Below are positions 49,919-58,545 of a stretch of 64,000 nt of DNA, in pieces. The first letter of the stretch is position 1, and each line of letters begins with the position of its first letter. Under the pieces are notes generated by a model. It saw nothing but the letters and a program-made list of their open reading frames with translations. It did no database searches and was not told the origin of the DNA. The position numbers and the translations under genes were made by a program. The DNA lies in the NCBI RefSeq assembly GCF_900090295.1, contig NZ_LT607753.1, positions 3,348,001 to 3,412,000 of the forward strand. The letters are read 5' to 3'. Source of the DNA: Micromonospora coxensis. Its GTDB lineage: Bacteria; Actinomycetota; Actinomycetes; Mycobacteriales; Micromonosporaceae.

Positions 49919-50578
49919 TTGCCCGACCGATTCGACGCCGCCGCCGAGTTCGACCGTCAGGTCGACACCCTCGTCCACCTCGGTTACCCCACCCTCGCCG
50001 GGCGCACCGAGGACGCCTTCCGCGCCCTGGTCGCGCCGCTGCGCGACGCCGCCGTCGACGGCGCCGCCGAACTGCCGCCGCCCACCGAGGCCCGGGTCCC
50101 CTTCCTGCTGGTGACCACCCGGGACCTGGTGCCGGTCGAGGAACGGGTCGCCCTGACCACGCTGGCCGGCAAGCGCAAGCCGGGCATCGTCGACCGGCAC
50201 TACGCCGAGGGTGACCTGGCGCGCTTCGACCCGATCAAGGAGCTGGAGGTGCCGGCCGGGCCGGCGTACCTGCTCTTCGACGTGGACCGGGGCGAGGAGA
50301 CGCTCAACCTGGCCCCCGCCGCCGCGATGGAGGTGATCACCGGCCAGGGCCGGCAGCCGCTCACCATCGACGAGGGGCTGGCGTTCGTCACGCTGCACCC
50401 GGTGGCGCTGGCGAAGAACAAGTGCTTCTCGCTGGTCGGCTCCCGCTGCGGCGACAAGCGGGTGCCGGCGCTCTGGATCAGCCAGGGCGCGCCGAAGCTC
50501 GGCTGGTGCTGGTACGGCAACCCGCACACCTGGCTCGGCTCCGCCACCGCCCGGCCCGAGCGGGTCGGCCCGGAGTGA
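49919..50578 (+). CDS. DUF5701-like protein
   Basis: A 219-residue soluble protein of unknown function. The N-terminus FDRQVDTLVHLGYPTLAGRTEDAFRALV and the segments RVPFLLVTTRDLVP and LAKNKCFSLVGSRCGDKRVPALW match my recollection of the DUF5701 family in actinomycetes. TTG 49919 is chosen because GGAGG lies five bases upstream and no ATG or GTG fits the conserved N-terminus. It is convergent with the secreted array, separated by a palindromic terminator. Confidence 0.75.
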   Translation: MPDRFDAAAEFDRQVDTLVHLGYPTLAGRTEDAFRALVAPLRDAAVDGAAELPPPTEARVPFLLVTTRDLVPVEERVALTTLAGKRKPGIVDRHYAEGDLARFDPIKELEVPAGPAYLLFDVDRGEETLNLAPAAAMEVITGQGRQPLTIDEGLAFVTLHPVALAKNKCFSLVGSRCGDKRVPALWISQGAPKLGWCWYGNPHTWLGSATARPERVGPE

Positions 50579-50583
50579 ACAGG

Positions 50584-50623
50584 ACCAGGGCCGGTACGGG
50601 GGCGCCCCCGTACCGGCCCTGGT
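50584..50623. terminator. 40-base perfect palindrome
   Basis: A perfect 40-base palindrome (20-base arms without a loop, starting ACCAGGGCCGG) between the DUF5701 gene and secreted protein A, which converge here. Confidence 0.85.
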
Positions 50624-50673
50624 GTCCGTACCGAACGCGGCGAGGTCCCGGGCCACCGCCGTGCTCGACGGCG

Positions 50674-52758
50674 TCAGCGCAGGAGGCGGCTCCCCGAGCC
50701 GACCACGGCGTACCGGGAGGTGCCCCGGGGCAGCTCCCCGGTCGACGTGCCGGGGTGACGGTGGAACGTGCCGACCACGTCGGCCACCAGATGGGTGCTG
50801 CCGGCGTGGTTGTGCACACTGAACCAGGAGGGGGCCGCGAGCCCGGGGACCGCGGCGTTCGACACCGTCTGCCCGGCGGCCGGGTTCAGGTTGCTCGCCG
50901 TCGGCTTCGCCAGGTCCGCCTGCCAGATCGTGATGACCGTGTCGGTGGTCGGGGACACCGCGGTCACGTTCGTCACCAGCGCCTCGGCGTCCCGGGGCAC
51001 CTCCTCCCGGTCGTACACGCTGACCGACAGCAATCCGTTCGGGCCGAGGGCACCGCTGAACCCGATGCCGCTCCGGCTGTCCACCACCCGGGTCGGCCAC
51101 GTCGGACGGAACCGCATGCCGTCGGGCACCTGCCCGTCGTCCATGACACCGACCACGTCCACCACGAGGTGCGCGTTCTGCTTGGTGTAGACCGCGAACG
51201 ACGGCACCGCGTGCCCGGGCCCGCAGTCGGCGCAGCGGGCGGTCCGGGCGATGGTCAGGTTCGGCACCACCGTGCCCGCCCCGTGGTTGACGGTCGACGC
51301 GGTCGGCACCGCCCCGTCACCGGACCAGACGGTGAGGAAGCCGGCCCGCTCCGGCTTGACCACCGTCACGTTGAGGACGAGCCCCCGCACGTGGCCGCTC
51401 AACTCGGGACCGAAGTCCGCCCAGAGCCGCACCGCGCTGCCGGCCGGCACCAGGCCGCCGGTCTTGCGCGAGTCGAACAGCCGGGTCGGGGGCAACGGGG
51501 CGTAGTTGCCACCGATGCCGACGGTCGCCAGGTCCAGGTGGTCACCGGCGTAGAAGCCGACCACGTCCACCACCACGTCGGTACTGCCGCTGTGGTTGTA
51601 GATCGCGATCCTGCCCTCGGCCCCGAGCTTGACGGTGACGTTGTTCGAGCCGAGCCAGCCCGCCGGGAAGTTGACCGAGGAGGCGTTCGGACGGGCCCCA
51701 CCGGACGGGTGGACGTTGAGGAAGCCGGCGGCCGTCGGGTTGGCCACCGTCACGTTCAGCACCACCGAACCGGCCCCGGCCGGCACCCCGCCGCGCCCCT
51801 GCACCAGCAGGTCGACGGTCTGCCGGGCGCCGATCTTCCCCTGGTGCCCGCCCAGCCCGCTGCGCGTGTCCATCAGGCGCTGCGGCGGCAGTGGGTAGTA
51901 CATGCCGGTCACCCCGTAGGCAGCGCCGTAGGACATCGGCACCAGCCGGACTCCCCGACCGCTGTTGTCGGGCAACTGGAGGGTGGCGGTGTGCGATCCG
52001 GTCAGGGTGGCCCGGGTGGCGACGGTGATCGCGCAGCTCTCGCCGGGCGCCACCGTACGACCGGAGCAGGTGTCGGCGGTGAGGGCGTACTGGGCCGCCC
52101 CGGGCCCCAGGACCCCTGCCGTGCCGAAGACCTCGGGCAGGGTCCCCCGGGACGTGAAGGTGACGGTACGGGAGGCGACCGCACCGCCCACCTCGACGTG
52201 ACCGAGGTCGAGGCGGCCGGGATCGGGCACCGCCGCCAGGTAGCCCTCCGTGGAGTTCCACCGCAGGTCCCCGCTGAGCACGCCCCGGTCGGTGCCGCAC
52301 TGGAACTCGTAGAACGCGGCGAACGTAGTCAGCTGCCCGTTGCCCGGGTCGCGGGCGATCTCGAGCACGGTGACGGCGGCGGTGACGGTGTTGCAGCCCG
52401 AGCCCGGCGTGGTGATCTCGAGTTTGGCGTTCTCGGCGTCCGGGAACCGGGCCGCCAGGTACATCTGCCCGGCGGTCCACTGCGACCCGGTCGGTGGCGC
52501 GACGTCGATCTGGATGAACTGGTCGCCCCGGGTCGCCTTCAGCCGCAGCGCGTCACCGGCGGACGGAGTGACCGTGACCACCGCGTTGTCGGGCGTCCAC
52601 ACGTCGGAGGCGGGGACCGGGGTGTGGCCGTGGTCGCCACGGTCGGCGGTGATCGCGGTGATCGGGCCGGCCGGCGCGGCGGAGGCGGTCGTCGACAGCC
52701 CGACGGCCGTGCCGGTCAGCGCGACGGTGACGCCGAGCAGGGCGCGGAACATACGCAT
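50674..52758 (-). CDS. Secreted array protein A (long form): Hydin/ASPM-like domain plus three DTR modules
   Basis: A 694-residue exported protein. Signal peptide MRMFRALLG to ASA at about 27. Residues 28-180 form an array-specific N-terminal domain (GSQWTAGQMYLAARFPD, SGDLRWNST). Residues 181-280 resemble the choice-of-anchor/Hydin beta domain (LDLGHVEVGG, TCSGRTVAPGESCAI). Three modules of about 125 residues follow: RLMDTRSGLGG, RLFDSRKTGG and RVVDSRSGIGFSGALG, each with VLNVT-like and VVVDVVG-like strands. Module 2 has a Cys pair (CADC). There is no LPXTG or anchor helix. Function unknown; an adhesin or matrix protein is possible. Confidence 0.85.
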   Translation of the reverse strand: MRMFRALLGVTVALTGTAVGLSTTASAAPAGPITAITADRGDHGHTPVPASDVWTPDNAVVTVTPSAGDALRLKATRGDQFIQIDVAPPTGSQWTAGQMYLAARFPDAENAKLEITTPGSGCNTVTAAVTVLEIARDPGNGQLTTFAAFYEFQCGTDRGVLSGDLRWNSTEGYLAAVPDPGRLDLGHVEVGGAVASRTVTFTSRGTLPEVFGTAGVLGPGAAQYALTADTCSGRTVAPGESCAITVATRATLTGSHTATLQLPDNSGRGVRLVPMSYGAAYGVTGMYYPLPPQRLMDTRSGLGGHQGKIGARQTVDLLVQGRGGVPAGAGSVVLNVTVANPTAAGFLNVHPSGGARPNASSVNFPAGWLGSNNVTVKLGAEGRIAIYNHSGSTDVVVDVVGFYAGDHLDLATVGIGGNYAPLPPTRLFDSRKTGGLVPAGSAVRLWADFGPELSGHVRGLVLNVTVVKPERAGFLTVWSGDGAVPTASTVNHGAGTVVPNLTIARTARCADCGPGHAVPSFAVYTKQNAHLVVDVVGVMDDGQVPDGMRFRPTWPTRVVDSRSGIGFSGALGPNGLLSVSVYDREEVPRDAEALVTNVTAVSPTTDTVITIWQADLAKPTASNLNPAAGQTVSNAAVPGLAAPSWFSVHNHAGSTHLVADVVGTFHRHPGTSTGELPRGTSRYAVVGSGSRLLR

Positions 52759-52797
52759 GGACACCTCGGACGAGGAGGAAGGAGGCTTGATCGACTC

Positions 52798-52827
52798 AGC
52801 GTATGAGCCGGTGCCGGCGTGCGCCAA
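52798..52827 (-). promoter_or_regulatory. Array promoter A
   Basis: TTGGCG (52827-52822), 18 bases, TACGCT (52803-52798) then GAG, 40 bases before the ATG. It matches the other array promoters. Confidence 0.7.
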
Positions 52828-53030
52828 CAGCCGTTCGGACCCGGTCGCGCTTCGTACATCAGGAAGACGTCGCCCACCTTGGTGCCGTCCGACGCGTGGA
52901 CGAGCGTTCGGTACGTGCGCCGGGTACCCGACGAATCCGGTTGGCGACAGGCCGAGCCCTTTCACCCGCGTCACCGGCCTTGACACTCTGCTCTCGACAG
53001 GTAACCCATCGGATCGGGCGGGTCGAGAGC

Positions 53031-53858
53031 ATGGCGAAGCGTTGGTTGATCACGGGGTGTTCGAGCGGACTCGGTCGGGCCCTCGCGGCCCGGCTCGCCG
53101 CCGAGGGAGAGCAGGTGGTGGCGACGGCCCGACGGCCGGAAACCCTCGACGGGCTGGTCGCTCAGCATCCGGGCAACGTGCTGGCCGCCGCCCTGGACGT
53201 ACGGGATCCGGCGCAGTGCGCGGCAGCGGTCGGGCGGGCGGTGGACGCCTTCGGCGGCGTCGACGTCCTGGTCAACAACGCCGCCTACGGCCAGTTCGGC
53301 GCCTTCGAGGAGGTCTCCGACGCGGAGCTCGCCGCGCAGTTCGACACCAACGTGTTCGGGCCGTGGCGGCTCACCCGGGCGGTGCTGCCGATGTGGCGCG
53401 CGCAGCGCTGCGGGCACGCGATCTTCGTCAGCTCGGTCGCCGGCATGGTTCCCTTCCCCGGGCTGGCCGCGTACACCGCGAGCAAGTTCGCGGTGGAGGG
53501 AGCAGCCGAGTCGCTGGCCGCCGAGGCCGGACACCTCGGGGTGAAGGTCACCATCCTTCAGCCGGGCGGCTTCGCCACCGGGTACAGCGCCAACCTGGCC
53601 ATGCCGGCGCACCGGATCGCGGATTACACGCCGGTCAGTGACGGCCTGCTCGGCGCGCTGCGCACCATGAACACCAGGGCTGAGGTGAACTCCCCCGAGC
53701 TCTTCGCCGACGTGGTGTGGCGGCTCGGCCAGATGGAGTCGCCGCCACTACGGCTGCCGGTGGGATCCGATTCCGAGACGTTCCTGGAGGCCGCCTACGA
53801 CGCCCGGCGCAGTGAGTACGACCAGGTCGTCAAGGCGGGTCATCACACCCTCGCGTGA
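53031..53858 (+). CDS. Short-chain dehydrogenase/reductase
   Basis: A 275-residue classical SDR. The cofactor motif is TGCSSGLG (8-15), NNAAYG follows, and the catalytic Ser, Tyr and Lys are in FVSSVAG and YTASK. Substrate unknown; the C-terminal end (FLEAAYDARRSEYDQVV) is like oxidoreductases that act on ketones. It lies on the plus strand between two members of the minus-strand secreted array, the only unrelated gene there. ATG 53031 is used. The intergenic bases 52828-53030 contain the array A promoter and no other gene. Confidence 0.9.
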   Translation: MAKRWLITGCSSGLGRALAARLAAEGEQVVATARRPETLDGLVAQHPGNVLAAALDVRDPAQCAAAVGRAVDAFGGVDVLVNNAAYGQFGAFEEVSDAELAAQFDTNVFGPWRLTRAVLPMWRAQRCGHAIFVSSVAGMVPFPGLAAYTASKFAVEGAAESLAAEAGHLGVKVTILQPGGFATGYSANLAMPAHRIADYTPVSDGLLGALRTMNTRAEVNSPELFADVVWRLGQMESPPLRLPVGSDSETFLEAAYDARRSEYDQVVKAGHHTLA

Positions 53859-54036
53859 CCTCCGTCCGGGCTCGGTGTCGGACCGGTCAGCCTCCGGTCG
53901 TCACGTCGTGACCAATGACGCCGACGACGGCACCGGCGCCGCCGCCTCCGCGCTGACCGGATCGCCGCCGGACCACCCGCCTCGGCGTGGCAGCGCCGCT
54001 CGGCCGGGGCCGTCCGGTGGGTTGGTGCCTGAAGGC

Positions 54037-54072
54037 CGAAGGGCGTCCCGTGCCGGCACGGGACGCCCTTCG
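54037..54072. terminator. 36-base perfect palindrome after array protein B
   Basis: Arms CGAAGGGCGTCCCGTGCC and its complement without a loop, 14 bases past the stop of gene B. Bases 53859-54036 hold no gene. Confidence 0.85.
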
Positions 54073-54085
54073 CGAGGGGTTCCGG

Positions 54086-56176
54086 CTAGTGGGTGCCCGA
54101 GCCGGCGACCGCGAAGTGCGGAGTGCCGGCGAGCGACGCCGTCGGCTCGCTCGCGGTGGCCGGGTAGAGCCAGAACGAGCCCACCACGTCGGTGACCACG
54201 TGGGTGCTGCCGGCGTGGTTGTACGCGTGGAACGCGGCGGACGGGCCGAGGCCGGTGAGGACGGCGTTGGAGACGATCTGCCCCGCCGCCGGGTTCAGGT
54301 TGCTGGCGGTGGGCTTCTCCTCCCCGGCCGGCCAGACGGTGAGCACCGTGTTCTGGGTGGGCGACACCGCCGTCACGTTGGTCGCCAGTGCCCGCGTCGC
54401 CGCCCCGACCAGCTCCGACGGGGTGGTGACGGTCCGCTTCACCTTCGGGCCCAGCGCGCCCGACGTGCCCAGCCCGGTGCGGCTGTCCACGATCCGGGTC
54501 GGCGCCACCGGGGTGAAGCGCAGGCCGTCGGGGGCGTTGCCGTCGTCCATCACGCCGACCAGGTCGACCACCACGTTGGCGTCCTGGGAGGTGAACACCG
54601 CGAACGAGGGCACCGGGTAGGCCGGGCCGCAGTCGGTGCACCACGTCGTCCGGACCACGGCCAGGTTCGGCACCACCTTGCCGGCGCCGTAGTTGACCGT
54701 CGACGAGGTCGGCACGCTGCCCTCGCCGGACCAGACGGTCAGGAAGCCGGACCTCGCGGGCGCCACCGCCGTGACGTTCAGGACCAGGCCCTGCACCCGC
54801 CGGCTCAGCTCCTCGCCGAAGTCGACGAAGCCCTCCTCGACCCCGCGGGCGGGGATGGGGCCCCCGCCGGTACGGGTGTCGAAGAGCCGCCCCGGGGACA
54901 CCGGCTGGTACTGGCTGCCGATACCCCGGGTCGGCTGGACGGCGTTGCTGCCGGCGTAGAAGCCGGCCACGTCGACCACCACGTGGGTCGAGCCGTTCCG
55001 GTTGTAGATCTTGACGTTGCCGTCCGCGCCCAGCTTCACCCAGACGTTGTTGGAGCCGAGCCAGCCCGCCGGGAAGTTGATCGACGAGGCGTTCGGCCGG
55101 CCCATGTCGGCCGGGTAGACGGTCAGGAAGCTGCTCGCGGTCGGGCCGGTCACCGTCACGTTCAGCACCACCGCTCCCGCGCCGCCGGCCGGGACACCGC
55201 CCCGGCCGGCGACCTGGAGGTCGACCGTACCGTCGACGCCGATCGGGCCGGTCCGCCCGCCGAGGCCGCTGCGGGTGTCCATCAGCCGCTGCGGCGTGGC
55301 CAGCGGGTAGTACGTGCCGACCGCGCCCCGGAATCCCTCCGCGTACAGCCGCACGCTGCGCCGGCCGAAGCTGCTGTCGTCGGGGAGGATCAGGCTCGCG
55401 ATCTGGCCGCCCACCCTGGTGCTGCCGGCCGCCACCGTCACCGTGCAGGTCCCGCCCGGCGACAGGGTCCGACCCGAGCAGGTGTCTGCGGTGATCCGGT
55501 AGGGCGCCGGGTCGTACCCGCCGAGGGACGCCGCGCCGAAGGTGACCGGGCGGACCCCCTGAGAGGTGAAGGTCTCCGTCCGGCTGACCTCGTCACCGGC
55601 CACCTCGACCTGCCCGAAGTCCAGCGGGCCGCTCGCCACGGCGGCGTTGTAGTCCACGCTGGAGTTCCACCGGATCTCACCGTCGACGGTGCCGCTGCGG
55701 CCCCGGCAGGTGTAGTCGAACGAGGCGGCGAAGGCGGTCATCTTCCCGGTCGCCGGGTCACGGACGACCTCCCGGACGGCGAGGGTGCCGTCCGCCAGGC
55801 AACTGCCACCCCGGTCCGAGAACTCGAGCCGGGCCTGCTCACCGGAGAAGTCCGGCGCGGCGGCGTACGTCCGCCCCGGCTGCCAGGTCTGTCCCGCCGG
55901 CGGCTGGACGTAGACCTTGACCTCGCTGGTGCCCTCCTCGGCGGTGGGATCGGCGGCGAGCTGGAAGGCGTCCGCGTCGTGCAGGGTGGGCGTCATGGTG
56001 GCGTTGCCGCCGTCCCAGACGCCGGTGTGCGGATCAAGGAAGCTGTCCTGGTCACTGCCGTGCACGACCAGGGCGGTGTAAAGCGCGCTGGGCGCGGCCT
56101 GGGCGACCGCCGGCACCATCGCGGCGACACAGACCCCGGCGGCGATCGCGCCGAGGAGTGTGCGGAATGTGCGCAT
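54086..56176 (-). CDS. Secreted array protein B (long form)
   Basis: A 696-residue paralogue of A. Signal peptide MRTFRTLLG to AQA. The N-terminal domain has GQTWQPGRTYAAAPDFSG and DGEIRWNSS; the Hydin/ASPM-like domain has LDFGQVEVAGDEVSRTETFTS and TCSGRTLSPGGTCTV. Modules: RLMDTRSGLGGRTGPIG, RLFDTRTGGGPIPARG and RIVDSRTGLGTSGALG. The second module has CTDC, a candidate disulfide. The C-terminus is HVVTDVVGSFWLYP plus about 20 residues. ATG 56176 follows CCGGGGTCTTC, the array's shared start context. Its own promoter and terminator suggest a single-gene unit. Confidence 0.85.
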   Translation of the reverse strand: MRTFRTLLGAIAAGVCVAAMVPAVAQAAPSALYTALVVHGSDQDSFLDPHTGVWDGGNATMTPTLHDADAFQLAADPTAEEGTSEVKVYVQPPAGQTWQPGRTYAAAPDFSGEQARLEFSDRGGSCLADGTLAVREVVRDPATGKMTAFAASFDYTCRGRSGTVDGEIRWNSSVDYNAAVASGPLDFGQVEVAGDEVSRTETFTSQGVRPVTFGAASLGGYDPAPYRITADTCSGRTLSPGGTCTVTVAAGSTRVGGQIASLILPDDSSFGRRSVRLYAEGFRGAVGTYYPLATPQRLMDTRSGLGGRTGPIGVDGTVDLQVAGRGGVPAGGAGAVVLNVTVTGPTASSFLTVYPADMGRPNASSINFPAGWLGSNNVWVKLGADGNVKIYNRNGSTHVVVDVAGFYAGSNAVQPTRGIGSQYQPVSPGRLFDTRTGGGPIPARGVEEGFVDFGEELSRRVQGLVLNVTAVAPARSGFLTVWSGEGSVPTSSTVNYGAGKVVPNLAVVRTTWCTDCGPAYPVPSFAVFTSQDANVVVDLVGVMDDGNAPDGLRFTPVAPTRIVDSRTGLGTSGALGPKVKRTVTTPSELVGAATRALATNVTAVSPTQNTVLTVWPAGEEKPTASNLNPAAGQIVSNAVLTGLGPSAAFHAYNHAGSTHVVTDVVGSFWLYPATASEPTASLAGTPHFAVAGSGTH

Positions 56177-56217
56177 GAAGACCCCGGATGAGAGGAAGGG
56201 GGAGATGAAGCCGGCCC

Positions 56218-56247
56218 AGCGTAGGGACGGTGTCCACCGGACGGCAA
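56218..56247 (-). promoter_or_regulatory. Array promoter B
   Basis: TTGCCG (56247-56242), 18 bases, TACGCT (56223-56218) followed by GGG, 42 bases before the ATG. Confidence 0.7.
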
Positions 56248-56280
56248 GCCACTGCGGCACAGCACGCGGACGCCGTACGG

Positions 56281-56316
56281 CGAAGGGCGTCCCGGCCACC
56301 GCCGGAACGCCCTTCG
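56281..56316. terminator. Hairpin after array protein C
   Basis: Sixteen-base arms (56281-56296 and 56301-56316, one mismatch) with loop CACC, directly after the stop of gene C. The outer arm CGAAGGGCGT is the same as in the palindrome at 54037. Confidence 0.8.
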
Positions 56317-56332
56317 TGGACCGGATCCGGGC

Positions 56333-58405
56333 CTACCCCAGCGCCGGGCCGGACCGCAGCACGGTGAACCCGCCACCCGTGCCCACCGTGTACGGGTACA
56401 GGTCGAACCGTCCCACCACGTCGGTCACCAGGTGGGTGGAGCCGGCGTGGTTGTGCGCGTGGAAGGCGTCGGCCGGGCCGATCCCGGTGACCGCCGCGTT
56501 GGAGACGGTCTGCCCCGCCGCCGGGTTCAGGTTGCTGGCGGTCGGCTTGGCCAGGCCGGTGCCCGCCGGCCACACGGTCAGCACCGTGGCCTCGGTCGGC
56601 GCGACGGCGGTGACGTTCATGGCCAGCGCCCGGGTGGCGTCGGTGACCAGGGCCGGCGGCGCGGTCACCGTCCGGGTCACCTTCGGGCCGAGGGCGCCGG
56701 ACGTGCCGAGCCCGGTGCGGCTGTCCACGAGCCGGGTCGGGCTGAGCGGGGTCAGGCGCAGCCCGTTCGGGACCGACTCCACCGGGGCCATCACGCCGAC
56801 CAGGTCCACCACCACGTGGGCGTTCTGCGAGCTGTACAGGGAGAACGTCGGCACCGCGTAGGTGCCGCCGCAGTCGCACTGGTAGTTGTCCTGCACCACC
56901 GCGAGGTTCGGCACCACCTTGCCCGCGCCGTAGTTGACGGTCGACGCGACCGGCACGCCGGTCGTGCCCGACCAGGCGGTGAGGAAGCCGCTCTTCTCCG
57001 GAGCCACCGCCGTGATGTTCAGGACCAGGGCGCTGCTCCGCAGGCTCAGCTGCGGACCGAAGTCCACGAAGTACCGGCGGGTGCCGCCGGCGGGAACGGC
57101 CCCACCGGTGGTACGGGTGTCGACCAGCCGGGTGGGCTGGACCGGGTGGAAGTGGCTGCCCGACGACTCGAACCGGCCCTGCCCCGCCCCGGCGCCGCCG
57201 TAGTAGCCGACGACGTCCACCACCACGTGCGTGGCGCCGTTGCGGTTGTAGACCTTGACCCGGCCGTTCGACCCGACCTTGACGGTGACGTTGTTGGAGC
57301 CCAGCCAGCCCTTCGCGAAGTTGACCGAGGACGCCGTGGGGCGGGCCTCCCCGGAGGGGTAGACGGTGACGAAGCCGTCGGCGGTGGGGCCGGTGACCGT
57401 CACGTTCAGCACGACCGCGCCGACCCCCTGCGCCGGTACGTCCCCCCGGCCGGTGACCTGGAGGTCCACCTCACCGCCGGGGCCGATCGGGGTGCTCGGC
57501 AGGTTCGGGTAGCCGGCCCGGGTGTCCATGAGCCGGTCCGGCGCCACCGGGTAGTAGCTGCCGACGCCGTTGTGGTACCCGCGGACACGCAGGTCGACCA
57601 TCCGGCTGCCGTACGTGCTGTCGTCGGCCAGGTGCAGGGTCGCCGTCCGGTCGGCGGTGCTGGTCGTGGTGGCCTCCACCAGGACGGTGCACTCCTCGCC
57701 CCAGGGCAGGGTGCGGCCGGCGCAGTCGTTGCCGACGATCCGGAAGGCCGACGCATCGGCGCCGCTGATGCTCGCCGCGCCGAAGGTGATCGGCGTGCTG
57801 CCCCGGGAGGAGAAGCGGGCCGCCTGGACCATGGGGGCGCCGCCGATCTCGACCCGGTCGAACCCGAGCGTGTGCGCGTACAGCGCCGCCACGTAGTCCA
57901 GGTCGGAGTTCCACCGGATCTCACCGTCGACGATCCCGGTCTGGCCGTCGCAGCGGAACTCGTACGCGGCAGCGAAGGCGGTCATCGTCCCGGCCGCGTC
58001 CCGCCGTACCTGCTTCACCGTCACCTTGCCGGCGCCGGCACAGGTCTGGCCGTCGGCCTCCAGGCTCAGCCGCGCGCTCGTGCCCCCGGCGCTGGTGGCG
58101 GGGTAGACGCCGCCCTCCTGCCAGGTCTCGTCGGCCGGCGGCGCGGTGCGCACCCCGTTCCAGTAGTGCAGCTCGTCCTGACGGAAGTGGGCGGTCAGGG
58201 TGAAGTCGTCCCCCGCACCCAGCGTCGCCTCCATCTCCGTGTCGCTGTCGTCGAACGCGCCGGCGAGCAGGCCGAGCGTCTGTCCACCACTCTGGTTGAC
58301 CACCAGGGCGGTCCTCGGGTCGGCGGCCTGCGCCGGCCCGGGAAGTCCGGCCACGGCGCACGCCGTGGCGACACCCATGCCGAGCAGGGTGCGGAGAAAA
58401 CGCAT
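56333..58405 (-). CDS. Secreted array protein C (long form)
   Basis: A 690-residue paralogue. Signal peptide MRFLRTLLG to AQA. N-terminal domain with DETWQEGGVYPAT and DGEIRWNSD; Hydin/ASPM-like part with LGFDRVEIGG and DCAGRTLPWGEECTV. Modules: RLMDTRAGYPNLPSTPIG, RLVDTRTTGGAVPAGG and RLVDSRTGLGTSGALG. Module 2 contains CDC. The first module differs from A and B in having PNLPSTP between DTR and the following Gly, a small insertion. ATG 58405 follows CACGGGGTCTCC. Confidence 0.85.
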   Translation of the reverse strand: MRFLRTLLGMGVATACAVAGLPGPAQAADPRTALVVNQSGGQTLGLLAGAFDDSDTEMEATLGAGDDFTLTAHFRQDELHYWNGVRTAPPADETWQEGGVYPATSAGGTSARLSLEADGQTCAGAGKVTVKQVRRDAAGTMTAFAAAYEFRCDGQTGIVDGEIRWNSDLDYVAALYAHTLGFDRVEIGGAPMVQAARFSSRGSTPITFGAASISGADASAFRIVGNDCAGRTLPWGEECTVLVEATTTSTADRTATLHLADDSTYGSRMVDLRVRGYHNGVGSYYPVAPDRLMDTRAGYPNLPSTPIGPGGEVDLQVTGRGDVPAQGVGAVVLNVTVTGPTADGFVTVYPSGEARPTASSVNFAKGWLGSNNVTVKVGSNGRVKVYNRNGATHVVVDVVGYYGGAGAGQGRFESSGSHFHPVQPTRLVDTRTTGGAVPAGGTRRYFVDFGPQLSLRSSALVLNITAVAPEKSGFLTAWSGTTGVPVASTVNYGAGKVVPNLAVVQDNYQCDCGGTYAVPTFSLYSSQNAHVVVDLVGVMAPVESVPNGLRLTPLSPTRLVDSRTGLGTSGALGPKVTRTVTAPPALVTDATRALAMNVTAVAPTEATVLTVWPAGTGLAKPTASNLNPAAGQTVSNAAVTGIGPADAFHAHNHAGSTHLVTDVVGRFDLYPYTVGTGGGFTVLRSGPALG

Positions 58406-58447
58406 GGAGACCCCGTGAGAAAGAGATGGAAGGGAATGTGTCGGCTC

Positions 58448-58476
58448 AGCGTAGGCAGGGCCGGTCGGAGGGACAA
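58448..58476 (-). promoter_or_regulatory. Array promoter C
   Basis: TTGTCC (58476-58471), 17 bases, TACGCT (58453-58448) then GAG, 43 bases before the ATG. Confidence 0.7.
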
Positions 58477-58500
58477 GCGCGCTGCGCCGGGGCACGGACG

Positions 58501-58537
58501 ACGTCGGGACGCCCGGCGAGACCGAGCGCCCCGACGT
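58501..58537. terminator. Hairpin after array protein D
   Basis: Twelve-base arms ACGTCGGGACGC and GCGCCCCGACGT (one mismatch), 13-base loop, eight bases past the stop of gene D. Confidence 0.7.
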
Positions 58538-58545
58538 GTCGACGG

